Below, one piece after another: positions 8,803 to 17,944 of a DNA stretch of 64,000 nt. The notes beneath the pieces were generated by a model. It was not told the DNA's origin. It ran no database searches and saw nothing but the letters and a program-made list of their open reading frames with translations. Made by a program: the position numbers and the translations under genes. The DNA comes from Streptomyces sp. A1136. GTDB lineage: Bacteria > Actinomycetota > Actinomycetes > Streptomycetales > Streptomycetaceae. The number at the start of each line of letters is the position of its first letter. Position 1 is the first letter of the stretch. The DNA lies in the NCBI RefSeq assembly GCF_004795055.1, contig NZ_SSBJ01000021.1:86786-150785 (forward strand), written 5' to 3'.

Positions 8803-8918
8803 CAGGGACGAGTGGGGCGTACCGCAACCGGGGCGGGGACCCCGCGCGTCCTCGGTAGCGGTGACATCGCGGCTAATGTGTGGGGCTGAGATGGCCGGCG
8901 ATACATCTGGGGCTGCCA

Positions 8919-10241
8919 GTGCGTGAATATCTGCTGACGCTTTGCGTCACGGTTGCGGTGACCTACCTGCTGACCGGGCCCGTGCGGAAGTTCGCGATCG
9001 CGGTCGGGGCCATGCCGGAGATCCGCGCCCGTGACGTGCACCGGGAACCGACTCCCCGGCTGGGCGGGATCGCGATGTTCGGCGGTCTGTGCGCGGGGCT
9101 GCTGGTGGCCGACCACCTCAAGAACCTGAGCGGGGTCTTCACGGGCTCGAACGAGCCACGGGCCCTGCTCTCCGGCGCCGCGCTGATCTGGCTGATCGGC
9201 GTGCTGGACGACAAGTTCGAGATCGACGCCCTGATCAAGCTCGGCGCCCAGATGATCGCCGCCGGCGTGATGGTCATCCAGGGCCTGACGATCCTGTGGA
9301 TCCCGGTGCCCTTCATCGGCACGGTCTCGGTCACCCCCTGGCAGGGCAACCTGCTGACCGTGGCGCTGGTGGTGCTCACCATCAACGCGGTGAACTTCGT
9401 GGACGGCCTCGACGGCCTGGCCGCCGGCACGGTCTGCATCGCCGCCGCGGCGTTCTTCCTGTACGCGTACCGGATCTGGTTCGGCTACGGGATCGAATCG
9501 GCGGCGCCCGCGACCCTGTTCGCCGCCATCCTGATGGGCATGTGCCTGGGCTTCCTGCCGCACAACATGCATCCCGCCCGGATCTTCATGGGCGACTCGG
9601 GGTCGATGCTGATCGGTCTGGTGCTGGCCGCCGGCGCGATCTCCATCACCGGGCAGGTGGACCCGGACACATTGGCCCTCTTCGCGGGCGGTGAGCGCAA
9701 CGCGACGCACGCGATGCTGCCGGTCTTCATCCCGCTGGTGCTGCCGCTGACGATCATCGCGATCCCGATGGCGGACCTGTTCCTGGCCATCGTCCGGCGC
9801 ACCTGGAACGGGCAGTCGCCCTTCGCGGCCGACCGCGGGCACCTGCACCACCGGCTGCTGGAACTCGGGCACTCCCACAGCCGCGCCGTGCTGATCATGT
9901 ATTTCTGGTCGGGCCTGATCGCCTTCGGGGCGGTGGCCTACTCGGTCCACTCGACCTCGATGTGGATCGTGCTCGGCATCGCGGGACTGAGTGCCCTGGG
10001 CCTGGTCCTGCTCCTCCTGCCGCGCTTCACCCCGCGCGCCCCGCGTTGGGCGCAGGCGCTGGTCCCGCCGCGCTACCGGCACGCGGAACGGGCGGCGGAG
10101 GCGGCCGCCTCGCACGCCTCGGGAACGGAGCCCGAACCGGCCCGGCCGATCGCGGCCGGTGTCGCCGGCGTCAACGGGGCGACCGCCCTTGGCCCCCGTT
10201 CGCGCTTCCCCGACCGGCGTAAGGCCGGATCGTCTCGCTGA
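8919..10241 (+). CDS. Polyprenyl-phosphate GlcNAc-1-phosphate transferase (WecA/TagO/MraY family)
   Basis: 440-residue polytopic membrane enzyme (about eleven helices) that transfers a HexNAc-1-P from a UDP-sugar to undecaprenyl phosphate, starting teichoic acid or other wall polymer synthesis. Key motifs: GVLDDKF (94-100), NAVNFVDGLDGLAAG (156-170), MGDSGSMLIG, and the sugar-specifying DRGHLHHRLLELG, whose HxHH form indicates the WecA/TagO group rather than MraY. The C-terminus (about 375-440) is a cytoplasmic Ala/Pro-rich tail. I chose GTG 8919 (VREYLLTL) because the frame opened at 8880 would add 13 residues without membrane character. In Streptomyces it commonly stands before atpI; an LCP ligase lies upstream at 2459. 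Confidence 0.9.
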   Translation: MREYLLTLCVTVAVTYLLTGPVRKFAIAVGAMPEIRARDVHREPTPRLGGIAMFGGLCAGLLVADHLKNLSGVFTGSNEPRALLSGAALIWLIGVLDDKFEIDALIKLGAQMIAAGVMVIQGLTILWIPVPFIGTVSVTPWQGNLLTVALVVLTINAVNFVDGLDGLAAGTVCIAAAAFFLYAYRIWFGYGIESAAPATLFAAILMGMCLGFLPHNMHPARIFMGDSGSMLIGLVLAAGAISITGQVDPDTLALFAGGERNATHAMLPVFIPLVLPLTIIAIPMADLFLAIVRRTWNGQSPFAADRGHLHHRLLELGHSHSRAVLIMYFWSGLIAFGAVAYSVHSTSMWIVLGIAGLSALGLVLLLLPRFTPRAPRWAQALVPPRYRHAERAAEAAASHASGTEPEPARPIAAGVAGVNGATALGPRSRFPDRRKAGSSR

Positions 10242-10526
10242 CGCCCCGAGCGCATGTCCGACATGAACGCCCTTTACCAGACAAGACGCTCGCTTGTCCT
10301 GCACACACGGGCGCGTTAGCCCTCATGTGTGACAGTCAGCACACTCCTCGGGTAAAGCTCTCATCAAATACTTTGTGATACCGTTCACTAAACCCGGCGA
10401 CAGAGCCGAAGGACCGTAGTGCGACGGTCCATTGGCCCGAGGTGCTTCCTCGGACCGGGCTTACGCTCGTCCCCGTACGAGTCCCGTACGAGTCCGTGCC
10501 CCCACCACCACGCGGAGCAAACCGCC
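10242..10526 (+). other. Intergenic leader before the atp operon
   Basis: 285 nt without a gene. It holds a near-palindrome with GACAAG (10280-10285) and CTTGTC (10293-10298), and a GTGTG...CACAC inverted repeat near 10326-10343. From about 10356 there is an unusually AT-rich patch with two TANNNT hexamers (TACTTT 10369-10374 and TACCGT 10379-10384). The main atp promoter probably lies in that patch, but no good -35 is visible. Confidence 0.4.
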
Positions 10527-10964
10527 ATGCGGTCAGATGACGTCCGATCCCTGTTGCAAACCGCCGTACCCACGGCTGTCGCCGGCGCTGTAGCCGCCGC
10601 GATCAGCGGTGTCGTCGTCGGCGGCAAGGGTGCGATCGGTGCCGTCGTCGCGACGCTGCTGGTGATCGTCTTCATGGGCCTCGGATTCCTGGTTCTCCAG
10701 CGCACGGCGAAATCCCTGCCGCACCTGTTCCAGGCGATGGGCCTCATGCTGTACGCGGCCCAGATCCTGCTGCTCTTCGTTTTTCTCGCCGTGTTCAAGC
10801 ACACGACGTTGTTCCACCCCCGGGCATTCGCGATCACGCTCGTCGCCACCACCCTCGTGTGGATCGGCGCGCAGACGCGGGCCCACATGAAGGCCAAGAT
10901 TCTTTACGTCGAACCCGAGTCCGCGAAGGGCGACAAGCCCGGAAATCCGGGGTCGAAGCCGTGA
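10527..10964 (+). CDS. atpI: ATP synthase protein I
   Basis: 145 residues, four predicted membrane helices (roughly 10-32, 38-56, 68-90, 95-115). AtpI is an accessory factor that helps assemble or stabilise the c-ring and is not part of the final complex. I chose ATG 10527 because CGGAG precedes it and the hydrophobic core follows directly; the same frame opens earlier at 10419 without homologous content. The C-terminal tail is charged and cytoplasmic. It is the first gene of the operon atpIBEFHAGDC. A 225-nt gap separates it from atpB, with a possible internal promoter. Confidence 0.88.
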   Translation: MRSDDVRSLLQTAVPTAVAGAVAAAISGVVVGGKGAIGAVVATLLVIVFMGLGFLVLQRTAKSLPHLFQAMGLMLYAAQILLLFVFLAVFKHTTLFHPRAFAITLVATTLVWIGAQTRAHMKAKILYVEPESAKGDKPGNPGSKP

Positions 10965-10999
10965 GGGGTAGGGCCGGGATAAGTGTGCGTTCGAGATGC

Positions 11000-11008
11000 T
11001 GCTATCGT
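11000..11008 (+). promoter_or_regulatory. Candidate internal promoter upstream of atpB
   Basis: An extended -10 element, TGC followed by TATCGT (11003-11008), lies in the 225-nt atpI-atpB gap. No convincing -35 is present 17-18 bp upstream, as can be tolerated with extended -10 promoters. It could add transcription of the structural genes independent of atpI. Inference only. Confidence 0.35.
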
Positions 11009-11189
11009 CCGGTTCAAACTGCGGCACTGCGGGCGCGGGCATCCGAGCTGACGCCTGTTCCATCGCGAGGCGCGATGCCTGACCGCCGCCCCCACATCCG
11101 TAACACCAGTCCAGTGCCGAACCGCGGCTTCGCGCCGCGCCGACACAACGAGGTTGCCGTACCCATGCGCCACGCTGAAGGAGCCCGCG

Positions 11190-12011
11190 GTGAGTCCTGA
11201 CCCGACGCAGGTGCTCGCCTTCGAGACCGACTGTCACATCTTCGACGGATGTGGCTTCCCCGGCCCGGGCCTGCACTCGTTCCTCTTCGAGCCGCTGTGG
11301 GGCGACGCCGACAGCAACCTGTACTTCAACAAGCCGATGCTGCTGGCGCTCCTGGGCAGCATCATCATCGTCGGGTTCTTCTGGGCCGCCTTCCGCAAGC
11401 CGAAGGTCGTCCCGGGCAAGCTCCAGATGGTCGCCGAATCCGGCTACGACTTCGTGCGCCGCGGCATCGTCTACGAGACGCTCGGAAAGAAGGAGGGCGA
11501 GAAGTACGTCCCCTTCATGGTCGCGACGTTCTTCTTCGTCTGGATGCTGAACCTCTGGTCGATCATTCCGCTGGCCCAGTTCCCGGTGACCTCGATCATC
11601 GCGTTCCCGGCAGTTCTCGCGGCGATCGTCTACTTCATCTGGATGTCGGTGACGTTCAAGCGTCACGGCTTCGTCGGCGGCCTCAAGAACCTGACGGGCT
11701 ACGACAAGAGCCTGGGTGGCGTTCTTCCGCTGGTCATGGTCATCGAGTTCTTCTCGAACGTCCTGGTGCGCCCCTTCACCCACGCGGTCCGACTGTTCGC
11801 GAACATGTTCGCGGGTCACACCCTGCTGCTGCTGTTCACCATCGCCAGCTGGTACCTGCTGAACGGCATCGGGATCGCCTACGCGGGCGTCTCGTTCATC
11901 ATGGTCATCGTGATGACGGCCTTCGAACTCTTCATCCAGGCCGTCCAGGCGTACGTCTTCGTCCTCCTGGCCTGCAGCTTCATCCAGGGCGCGCTCGCCG
12001 AGCACCACTGA
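11190..12011 (+). CDS. atpB: ATP synthase F0 subunit a
   Basis: 273-residue membrane subunit that provides the proton half-channels next to the c-ring. The essential arginine lies in FTHAVRLFANMFAGH, the family signature. I chose GTG 11190 (VSPDPTQVLAFETD) because AAGGAG sits seven bases before it; the upstream ATG at 11164 is out of frame. Length and N-terminus agree with Streptomyces AtpB. It is followed by atpE after 79 nt. Confidence 0.95.
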   Translation: MSPDPTQVLAFETDCHIFDGCGFPGPGLHSFLFEPLWGDADSNLYFNKPMLLALLGSIIIVGFFWAAFRKPKVVPGKLQMVAESGYDFVRRGIVYETLGKKEGEKYVPFMVATFFFVWMLNLWSIIPLAQFPVTSIIAFPAVLAAIVYFIWMSVTFKRHGFVGGLKNLTGYDKSLGGVLPLVMVIEFFSNVLVRPFTHAVRLFANMFAGHTLLLLFTIASWYLLNGIGIAYAGVSFIMVIVMTAFELFIQAVQAYVFVLLACSFIQGALAEHH

Positions 12012-12090
12012 GCCAGGCCCGCCCCGCTCAGCCCCCATTTCGTCCGGTGGCCAACCCCCACCGGTCCGTGAAAGAGAAGGAAGAACTGGC

Positions 12091-12318
12091 ATGTCCCAGA
12101 CCCTTGCCGCCGTCACCGGCTCCCTCAGCTCCGTTGGTTACGGTCTCGCGGCCATCGGCCCCGGCGTCGGCGTCGGCATCATCTTCGGTAACGGCACGCA
12201 GGCTCTCGCCCGTCAGCCCGAAGCTGCCGGTCTGATCCGCGCCAACCAGATCCTCGGCTTCGCCTTCTGTGAGGCGCTCGCCCTCATCGGTCTGGTCATG
12301 CCGTTCGTCTACAGCTGA
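12091..12318 (+). CDS. atpE: ATP synthase F0 subunit c
   Basis: 75-residue two-helix hairpin that forms the rotor ring. The polar loop RQP is at 41-43 and the proton-carrying carboxylate is Glu61 in GFAFCEALAL. The glycine-rich first helix (GPGVGVGIIFGNG) is typical. A strong GAGAAGGAAG ribosome-binding region precedes ATG 12091, in keeping with the high copy number of this subunit. The ring's glutamate without a neighbouring Na+ ligand pattern points to protons as coupling ion. Confidence 0.97.
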   Translation: MSQTLAAVTGSLSSVGYGLAAIGPGVGVGIIFGNGTQALARQPEAAGLIRANQILGFAFCEALALIGLVMPFVYS

Positions 12319-12359
12319 CGAACCGCGACCACTAGTCCGATTAGACGAAAGGCACTGAT

Positions 12360-12899
12360 GTGAACCTCCTGGTTCTCGCGGCCGAGACGGAAAACCCGCT
12401 CGTTCCGCCGATCCCCGAGCTCGTCATCGGTCTGATCGCCTTCGTCATCGTCTTCGGCTTCCTCGCGAAGAAGCTCCTCCCGAACATCAACAAGGTTCTG
12501 GACGAGCGTCGCGAGGCCATCGAGGGCGGTATCGAGAAGGCTGAGGCCGCTCAGACCGAGGCCCAGAGCGTGCTGGAGCAGTACAAGGCCCAGCTCGCCG
12601 AAGCCCGGCACGAGGCCGCGCGCCTGCGCCAGGAAGCGCTGGAGCAGGGCACTGCGCTCAAGGAAGAACTGCGCGCAGAGGGCCAGCGGCAGCGTGAGGA
12701 GATCATCGCTGCCGGCCACGCCCAGATCGCGGCCGACCGCAAGGCTGCCTCTCAGGCGCTCCGCCAGGACGTGGGCAAGCTCGCCACCGACCTGGCCGGA
12801 AAGCTCGTCGGCGAGTCCCTTGAGGACCACGCCCGGCAGAGCCGCACGATCGACCGTTTCCTCAGCGAGCTTGAGGAGAAGGCCGAGGCCGTCCGATGA
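12360..12899 (+). CDS. atpF: ATP synthase F0 subunit b
   Basis: 179 residues: one membrane helix (about 15-38), then a long charged coiled coil that forms the peripheral stalk linking F0 to the delta subunit. Start is GTG 12360; the ATG two bases before it reads straight into a stop, so it cannot be used. The stop overlaps the atpH start by four bases (ATGA), implying translational coupling of the two stalk subunits. Confidence 0.96.
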   Translation: MNLLVLAAETENPLVPPIPELVIGLIAFVIVFGFLAKKLLPNINKVLDERREAIEGGIEKAEAAQTEAQSVLEQYKAQLAEARHEAARLRQEALEQGTALKEELRAEGQRQREEIIAAGHAQIAADRKAASQALRQDVGKLATDLAGKLVGESLEDHARQSRTIDRFLSELEEKAEAVR

Positions 12900-13711
12900 A
12901 CGGAGCGAGCCGCGAGGCGCTGGCCTCCGCGCGTGAGCGTCTCGACGCGTTGATGGACAGCACGTCCGTCGAGGCTGCGAAGCTCGCGGGCGAGCTGGCC
13001 TCCGTCACCGCGCTGCTCGACCGTGAGGTCTCGCTGCGCCGGGTCATCACGGACCCGGCGCAGGCCGCCGAGGCAAAGGCCGAGCTGGTGGGCCGCCTGT
13101 TGGGAAGCCAGGTGAGCGGGGAAACCCTCGACCTGCTGTCCGGCATGGCGCGGTCCCGCTGGTCGCAGTCGCGTGACCTGGTCGACTCGCTTGAGGAACT
13201 GGCGGCCACCGCCGACCTCACGGCGGCGCAGCAGGCGGGCGCACTCGACGACGTCGAGGACGAGGTGTTCCGGTTCGGCCGGATCGTCTCGTCGAACACC
13301 GCGCTGCGTTCCGCGCTGACCGACCGTGCGGCCACCGCCTCCGCCAAGAGCGAGCTGCTGCGCAGGCTGCTCGGCGGCAAGGTGAACCCGGTCACCGAGC
13401 GTCTGGTCATCCGTCTCGTCACGCACCCGCGTGGACGTAGCCTGGAAGCGGGACTCGAGTCCCTTTCCACGCTCGCCGCGGAGCGCCGCAACCGTATGGT
13501 CGCCACCGTGACCAGCGCGGTTCCGCTCAGTGACGTGCAGAAGCAGCGTCTCGGCGCGGTGCTGGCCAGGCTGTACGGCCGCCAGATGCACCTGAACCTC
13601 GACGTGGACCCCACGGTCCTCGGCGGGATCTCGGTGCGGGTCGGCGGAGAGGTCATCGACGGCACCATCGCGGACCGCCTCGCAGAGGCGTCCCGCCGCA
13701 TGGCCGGCTGA
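12896..13711 (+). CDS. atpH: ATP synthase F1 subunit delta
   Basis: 271-residue actinobacterial-length delta subunit, about 90 longer than the E. coli protein because of an extended N-terminal domain. It sits on top of F1 and binds the b-stalk. The C-terminal signature around LYGRQMHLNLDVDPTVLGG and ISVRVGGEVIDGT is the family's conserved end. ATG 12896 overlaps the atpF stop. It is followed by a 129-nt gap with two hairpins before atpA. Confidence 0.95.
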   Translation: MNGASREALASARERLDALMDSTSVEAAKLAGELASVTALLDREVSLRRVITDPAQAAEAKAELVGRLLGSQVSGETLDLLSGMARSRWSQSRDLVDSLEELAATADLTAAQQAGALDDVEDEVFRFGRIVSSNTALRSALTDRAATASAKSELLRRLLGGKVNPVTERLVIRLVTHPRGRSLEAGLESLSTLAAERRNRMVATVTSAVPLSDVQKQRLGAVLARLYGRQMHLNLDVDPTVLGGISVRVGGEVIDGTIADRLAEASRRMAG

Positions 13712-13741
13712 CCAGCCACCAATAGAACAAAGCATTCCTAG

Positions 13742-13795
13742 CGGCCCGGTTGGGCCGTGCAGAACTTGCAGAAGATTCCTGGGGGTCGCCCCCAG
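13742..13795 (+). other. Two tandem hairpins between atpH and atpA
   Basis: CGGCCC (13742-13747) pairs with GGGCCG (13752-13757) over a GGTT loop, and CTGGGGG (13779-13785) pairs with CCCCCAG (13789-13795) over a three-base loop. They lie in the 129-nt leader of atpA. No U-run follows either, so processing or stabilisation of the atpA part of the message is more likely than termination. Confidence 0.6.
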
Positions 13796-13840
13796 ACCCC
13801 AAAGAAGCTTCAGGCCCAACAAGGAGAGCAGGGAACCCAG

Positions 13841-15436
13841 ATGGCGGAGCTCACGATCCGGCCGGAGGAGATCCGGGACGCACTGGAGAACTTTGTCCAG
13901 TCGTACCAGCCGGACGCGGCCTCGCGCGAGGAGGTCGGAACGGTCAGCGTTGCCGGCGACGGCATCGCGAAGGTGGAGGGTCTGCCCTCCGCCATGGCGA
14001 ACGAGCTGCTGAAGTTCGAGGACGGCACCCTCGGTCTCGCCCTCAACCTCGAGGAGCGCGAGATCGGTGCGATCGTCCTCGGCGAATTCAACGGCATCGA
14101 AGAGGGCCAGCCGGTGCGACGCACCGGTGAGGTTCTCTCCGTAGGTGTCGGCGAGGGCTACCTCGGCCGTGTTGTCGACCCGCTCGGCAACCCGATCGAC
14201 GGCCTCGGCGAGATCGCGACCGAGGGCCGCCGCGCCCTCGAGCTGCAGGCCCCGGGCGTCATGGTCCGTAAGTCGGTGCACGAGCCCATGCAGACCGGCT
14301 ACAAGGCCGTCGACGCCATGGTGCCGATCGGCCGTGGCCAGCGTCAGCTGATCATCGGTGACCGTCAGACCGGCAAGACCGCTCTTGCCGTCGACACGAT
14401 CATCAACCAGCGCGACAACTGGCGCTCGGGCGACGTGAACAAGCAGGTCCGCTGCATCTACGTCGCCATCGGCCAGAAGGGCTCGACCATCGCGTCCGTT
14501 CGCGGCGCCCTGGAAGAGGCCGGCGCGCTCGAGTACACGACGATCGTCGCCGCCCCGGCGTCCGACCCGGCCGGCTTCAAGTACCTGGCGCCGTACACCG
14601 GTTCCGCCATCGGCCAGCACTGGATGTACGCCGGCAAGCACGTCCTGATCATCTTCGACGACCTGTCGAAGCAGGCCGACGCCTACCGCGCCGTCTCGCT
14701 GCTGCTGCGCCGCCCGCCGGGCCGTGAGGCCTACCCGGGTGACGTCTTCTACCTGCACTCGCGTCTGCTGGAGCGTTGCGCGAAGCTCTCCGACGAGATG
14801 GGCGCCGGTTCGATGACCGGTCTGCCGATCGTCGAGACCAAGGCGAACGACGTGTCGGCGTTCATCCCGACCAACGTCATCTCCATCACCGACGGCCAGT
14901 GCTTCCTGGAGTCCGACCTGTTCAACGCGGGCCAGCGCCCGGCGCTGAACGTCGGTATCTCGGTCTCCCGCGTCGGTGGTTCCGCGCAGCACAAGGCCAT
15001 GAAGCAGGTTTCCGGCCGTCTGCGTGTCGACCTCGCCCAGTACCGCGAGCTGGAGGCGTTCGCCGCCTTCGGTTCCGACCTGGACGCCGCGTCGAAGGCT
15101 TCGCTGGAGCGCGGCAAGCGCATGGTCGAGCTGCTGAAGCAGGGCCAGTACCAGCCGATGCCCGTCGAGGAGCAGGTCGTCTCCGTCTGGGCCGGTACCA
15201 CCGGCAAGATGGACGACGTCCCGGTCGCCGACATCCGCCGCTTCGAGTCCGAGCTGCTGGAGCACCTGCGCCGCGAGCGCAAGGACCTCCTCACCTCGAT
15301 CGCCGAGGGCGGCAAGATGTCGGACGACACCCTGACGTCGATCGCGGACGCCATCGCTGCCTTCAAGCAGCAGTTCGAGACGTCTGACGGCAAGCTCCTG
15401 GGCGAGGACGCTCCGGCCGTCAACGTCTCCAAGTGA
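13841..15436 (+). CDS. atpA: ATP synthase F1 subunit alpha
   Basis: 531 residues. Non-catalytic nucleotide-binding subunit of the F1 hexamer. Beta-barrel N-domain, P-loop GDRQTGKT (near 14360-14383), and the arginine-finger region PALNVGISVSRVGGSAQ. I chose ATG 13841 (MAELTIRPEE) because it matches the family N-terminus; the frame is open upstream to GTG 13757, which would add 28 unconserved residues. AAGGAG lies 14 nt upstream, a long spacing, so the closer CAGGGA may act as the ribosome-binding site. Confidence 0.97.
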   Translation: MAELTIRPEEIRDALENFVQSYQPDAASREEVGTVSVAGDGIAKVEGLPSAMANELLKFEDGTLGLALNLEEREIGAIVLGEFNGIEEGQPVRRTGEVLSVGVGEGYLGRVVDPLGNPIDGLGEIATEGRRALELQAPGVMVRKSVHEPMQTGYKAVDAMVPIGRGQRQLIIGDRQTGKTALAVDTIINQRDNWRSGDVNKQVRCIYVAIGQKGSTIASVRGALEEAGALEYTTIVAAPASDPAGFKYLAPYTGSAIGQHWMYAGKHVLIIFDDLSKQADAYRAVSLLLRRPPGREAYPGDVFYLHSRLLERCAKLSDEMGAGSMTGLPIVETKANDVSAFIPTNVISITDGQCFLESDLFNAGQRPALNVGISVSRVGGSAQHKAMKQVSGRLRVDLAQYRELEAFAAFGSDLDAASKASLERGKRMVELLKQGQYQPMPVEEQVVSVWAGTTGKMDDVPVADIRRFESELLEHLRRERKDLLTSIAEGGKMSDDTLTSIADAIAAFKQQFETSDGKLLGEDAPAVNVSK

Positions 15437-15456
15437 CGACGGAAGGGACCTGACTC

Positions 15457-16374
15457 ATGGGAGCGCAGCTCCGGGTCTACAAGCGTCGCATCCGTGCCGT
15501 CACGGCGACCAAGAAGATCACCAAGGCGATGGAGATGATCGCCGCCTCGCGCATCGTCAAGGCGCAGCGCAAGGTGGCGGCATCGATGCCGTACGCGACC
15601 GAGCTCACCCGTGCGGTGACCGCGGTGGCGACCGGTTCGAACACCAAGCACGCCCTGACCACCGAGGTCGAGGCGCCGACCCGCGCCGCGGTCCTGCTCA
15701 TCACGAGCGACCGCGGTCTGGCCGGCGGCTACTCCTCGAACGCCATCAAGCAGGCGGACCGGCTCACCGAGCGGCTGCGCGCAGAGGGCAAGGACGTCGA
15801 CGCCTACATCGTCGGCCGCAAGGGTGTCGCCTACTACGGCTTCCGCGAACGCGAGATCGCGGACTCGTGGACCGGCTTCACCGACAGCCCGGCTTACGCG
15901 GACGCCAAGCGCGTCGCCGCGCCGCTGATCGAGGCCATCCAGACGGAGACGGCCGAGGGCGGCGTGGACGAGCTGCACATCGTCTACACGGAATTCGTGT
16001 CGATGATGACGCAGAACGCCGTGGACGGCCGGATGCTGCCGCTCAGCCTCGACCAGGCTGCGGAGGAGACCGGCACGAAGGGCGAGATCCTTCCGCTGTT
16101 CGAGTTCGAGCCGTCGGCGGAGGACGTCCTCGACGCCCTTCTGCCGCGATACGTCGAGAGCCGCATCTACAACGCACTGCTGCAGTCGGCCGCTTCCGAG
16201 CACGCCGCCCGCCGCCGCGCGATGAAGTCGGCCACCGACAACGCCGGGGACCTCATCAAGAGCCTCTCCCGGCTTGCCAACGCGGCCCGCCAGGCCGAAA
16301 TCACCCAGGAAATCAGCGAGATCGTCGGTGGCGCGAGCGCCATGGCTGACGCGACCGCGGGGAGTGACAAGTAA
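15457..16374 (+). CDS. atpG: ATP synthase F1 subunit gamma
   Basis: 305 residues. Central rotor shaft: N- and C-terminal helices form the coiled coil inside the alpha/beta hexamer. N-terminus MGAQLRVYKRRIRAV and the C-terminal block NALLQSAASEHAARRRAM are the conserved signatures. AAGGGA precedes ATG 15457. Its TAA stop shares one base with the atpD ATG (TAATG). Confidence 0.96.
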   Translation: MGAQLRVYKRRIRAVTATKKITKAMEMIAASRIVKAQRKVAASMPYATELTRAVTAVATGSNTKHALTTEVEAPTRAAVLLITSDRGLAGGYSSNAIKQADRLTERLRAEGKDVDAYIVGRKGVAYYGFREREIADSWTGFTDSPAYADAKRVAAPLIEAIQTETAEGGVDELHIVYTEFVSMMTQNAVDGRMLPLSLDQAAEETGTKGEILPLFEFEPSAEDVLDALLPRYVESRIYNALLQSAASEHAARRRAMKSATDNAGDLIKSLSRLANAARQAEITQEISEIVGGASAMADATAGSDK

Positions 16375-17816
16375 TGACGACCACTGTTGAGACGGCCGCC
16401 GCCACGGGCCGCGTCGCCCGGGTCATCGGCCCGGTCGTCGACGTGGAGTTCCCCGTCGACGCCATGCCCGAGATCTACAACGCCCTCAAGGTCCAGGTCG
16501 CCGACCCGGCCGAGGACGGCAAGCTGAAGACGCTGACCCTGGAAGTCGCCCAGCACCTGGGTGACGGCCTGGTCCGCACGATCTCCATGCAGCCCACCGA
16601 CGGTCTGGTCCGCCAGGCCCCGGTCACCGACACGGGCGAGGGCATCACCGTCCCGGTCGGCGACTTCACCAAGGGCAAGGTTTTCAACACCCTGGGTGAG
16701 GTGCTGAACTACCCGGAGACGAACGCCGAGGTCACCGAGCGCTGGCCGATCCACCGCAAGGCGCCGAGCTTCGACGAGCTCGAATCGAAGACCGAGATGT
16801 TCGAGACCGGCGTCAAGGTCATCGACCTCCTCACCCCGTACGTCAAGGGTGGAAAGATCGGTCTGTTCGGTGGTGCCGGTGTCGGCAAGACCGTTCTGAT
16901 CCAGGAAATGATCTACCGCGTCGCCAACAACCACGACGGTGTGTCGGTCTTCGCGGGCGTCGGTGAGCGTACCCGCGAGGGCAACGACCTCATCGAGGAA
17001 ATGGGCGACTCGGGCGTCATCGACAAGACGGCGCTCGTCTTCGGCCAGATGGACGAGCCCCCGGGCACCCGTCTGCGCGTCGCGCTCGCCGGTCTGACCA
17101 TGGCGGAGTACTTCCGCGATGTGCAGAAGCAGGACGTGCTCTTCTTCATCGACAACATCTTCCGTTACACCCAGGCGGGTTCCGAGGTCTCCACGCTGCT
17201 CGGCCGCATGCCGTCCGCGGTGGGTTACCAGCCGAACCTGGCTGACGAGATGGGTCTGCTGCAGGAGCGCATCACCTCGACCCGCGGTCACTCGATCACC
17301 TCGATGCAGGCGATCTACGTCCCCGCGGACGACCTGACCGACCCGGCGCCGGCCACCACCTTCGCCCACCTCGACGCGACGACGGTTCTCTCCCGTCCGA
17401 TCTCCGAGAAGGGCATCTACCCGGCCGTGGACCCGCTGGACTCGACGTCCCGCATCCTCGACCCGCGGTACATCGCGGCGGACCACTACGCGGCCGCCAT
17501 GCGTGTCAAGGGGATCCTGCAGAAGTACAAGGACCTCCAGGACATCATCGCGATCCTCGGTATCGACGAGCTGGGCGAGGAGGACAAGCTCGTTGTCCAC
17601 CGTGCCCGTCGCGTCGAGCGCTTCCTGTCGCAGAACACGCACGTCGCCAAGCAGTTCACCGGCGTCGACGGTTCGGACGTCCCGCTCGACGAGTCGATCA
17701 CCGCGTTCAACGCGATCTGCGACGGTGACTACGACCACTTCCCCGAGCAGGCGTTCTTCATGTGCGGTGGCATCGAGGACCTCAAGGCCAACGCCAAGGA
17801 GCTGGGCGTCTCCTGA
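16374..17816 (+). CDS. atpD: ATP synthase F1 subunit beta
   Basis: 480 residues. Catalytic subunit of F1. P-loop GGAGVGKT (about 16870-16893), the catalytic glutamate in VGERTREGNDL, and the DELSEED-type lever here reading DELGEEDKL. The start overlaps the atpG stop by one base. After it comes a 128-nt gap with two hairpins before atpC, the largest structured break in the 3' half of the operon. Confidence 0.97.
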   Translation: MTTTVETAAATGRVARVIGPVVDVEFPVDAMPEIYNALKVQVADPAEDGKLKTLTLEVAQHLGDGLVRTISMQPTDGLVRQAPVTDTGEGITVPVGDFTKGKVFNTLGEVLNYPETNAEVTERWPIHRKAPSFDELESKTEMFETGVKVIDLLTPYVKGGKIGLFGGAGVGKTVLIQEMIYRVANNHDGVSVFAGVGERTREGNDLIEEMGDSGVIDKTALVFGQMDEPPGTRLRVALAGLTMAEYFRDVQKQDVLFFIDNIFRYTQAGSEVSTLLGRMPSAVGYQPNLADEMGLLQERITSTRGHSITSMQAIYVPADDLTDPAPATTFAHLDATTVLSRPISEKGIYPAVDPLDSTSRILDPRYIAADHYAAAMRVKGILQKYKDLQDIIAILGIDELGEEDKLVVHRARRVERFLSQNTHVAKQFTGVDGSDVPLDESITAFNAICDGDYDHFPEQAFFMCGGIEDLKANAKELGVS

Positions 17817-17848
17817 AGCCCCGCTCCCCGTGAGCAGAGCTGATTGAC

Positions 17849-17879
17849 GGAGAGGGGCGGGTGCGTCCCGTCCCTCTCC
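17849..17879 (+). terminator. Hairpin between atpD and atpC, likely partial terminator or attenuator
   Basis: GGAGAGGGGCGGG (17849-17861) pairs with CCCGTCCCTCTCC (17867-17879) over a five-base loop; all 13 positions pair, one as G-U. A second 8-bp hairpin, CACCCGGC (17905-17912) with GCCGGGTG (17919-17926), sits just before the atpC ribosome-binding site. Both lie inside the operon. Confidence 0.65.
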
Positions 17880-17944
17880 ACACGCCCATTAGAATTTGAC
17901 CCAACACCCGGCCGACCCGCCGGGTGGTGACCCGAGGAGCCACC

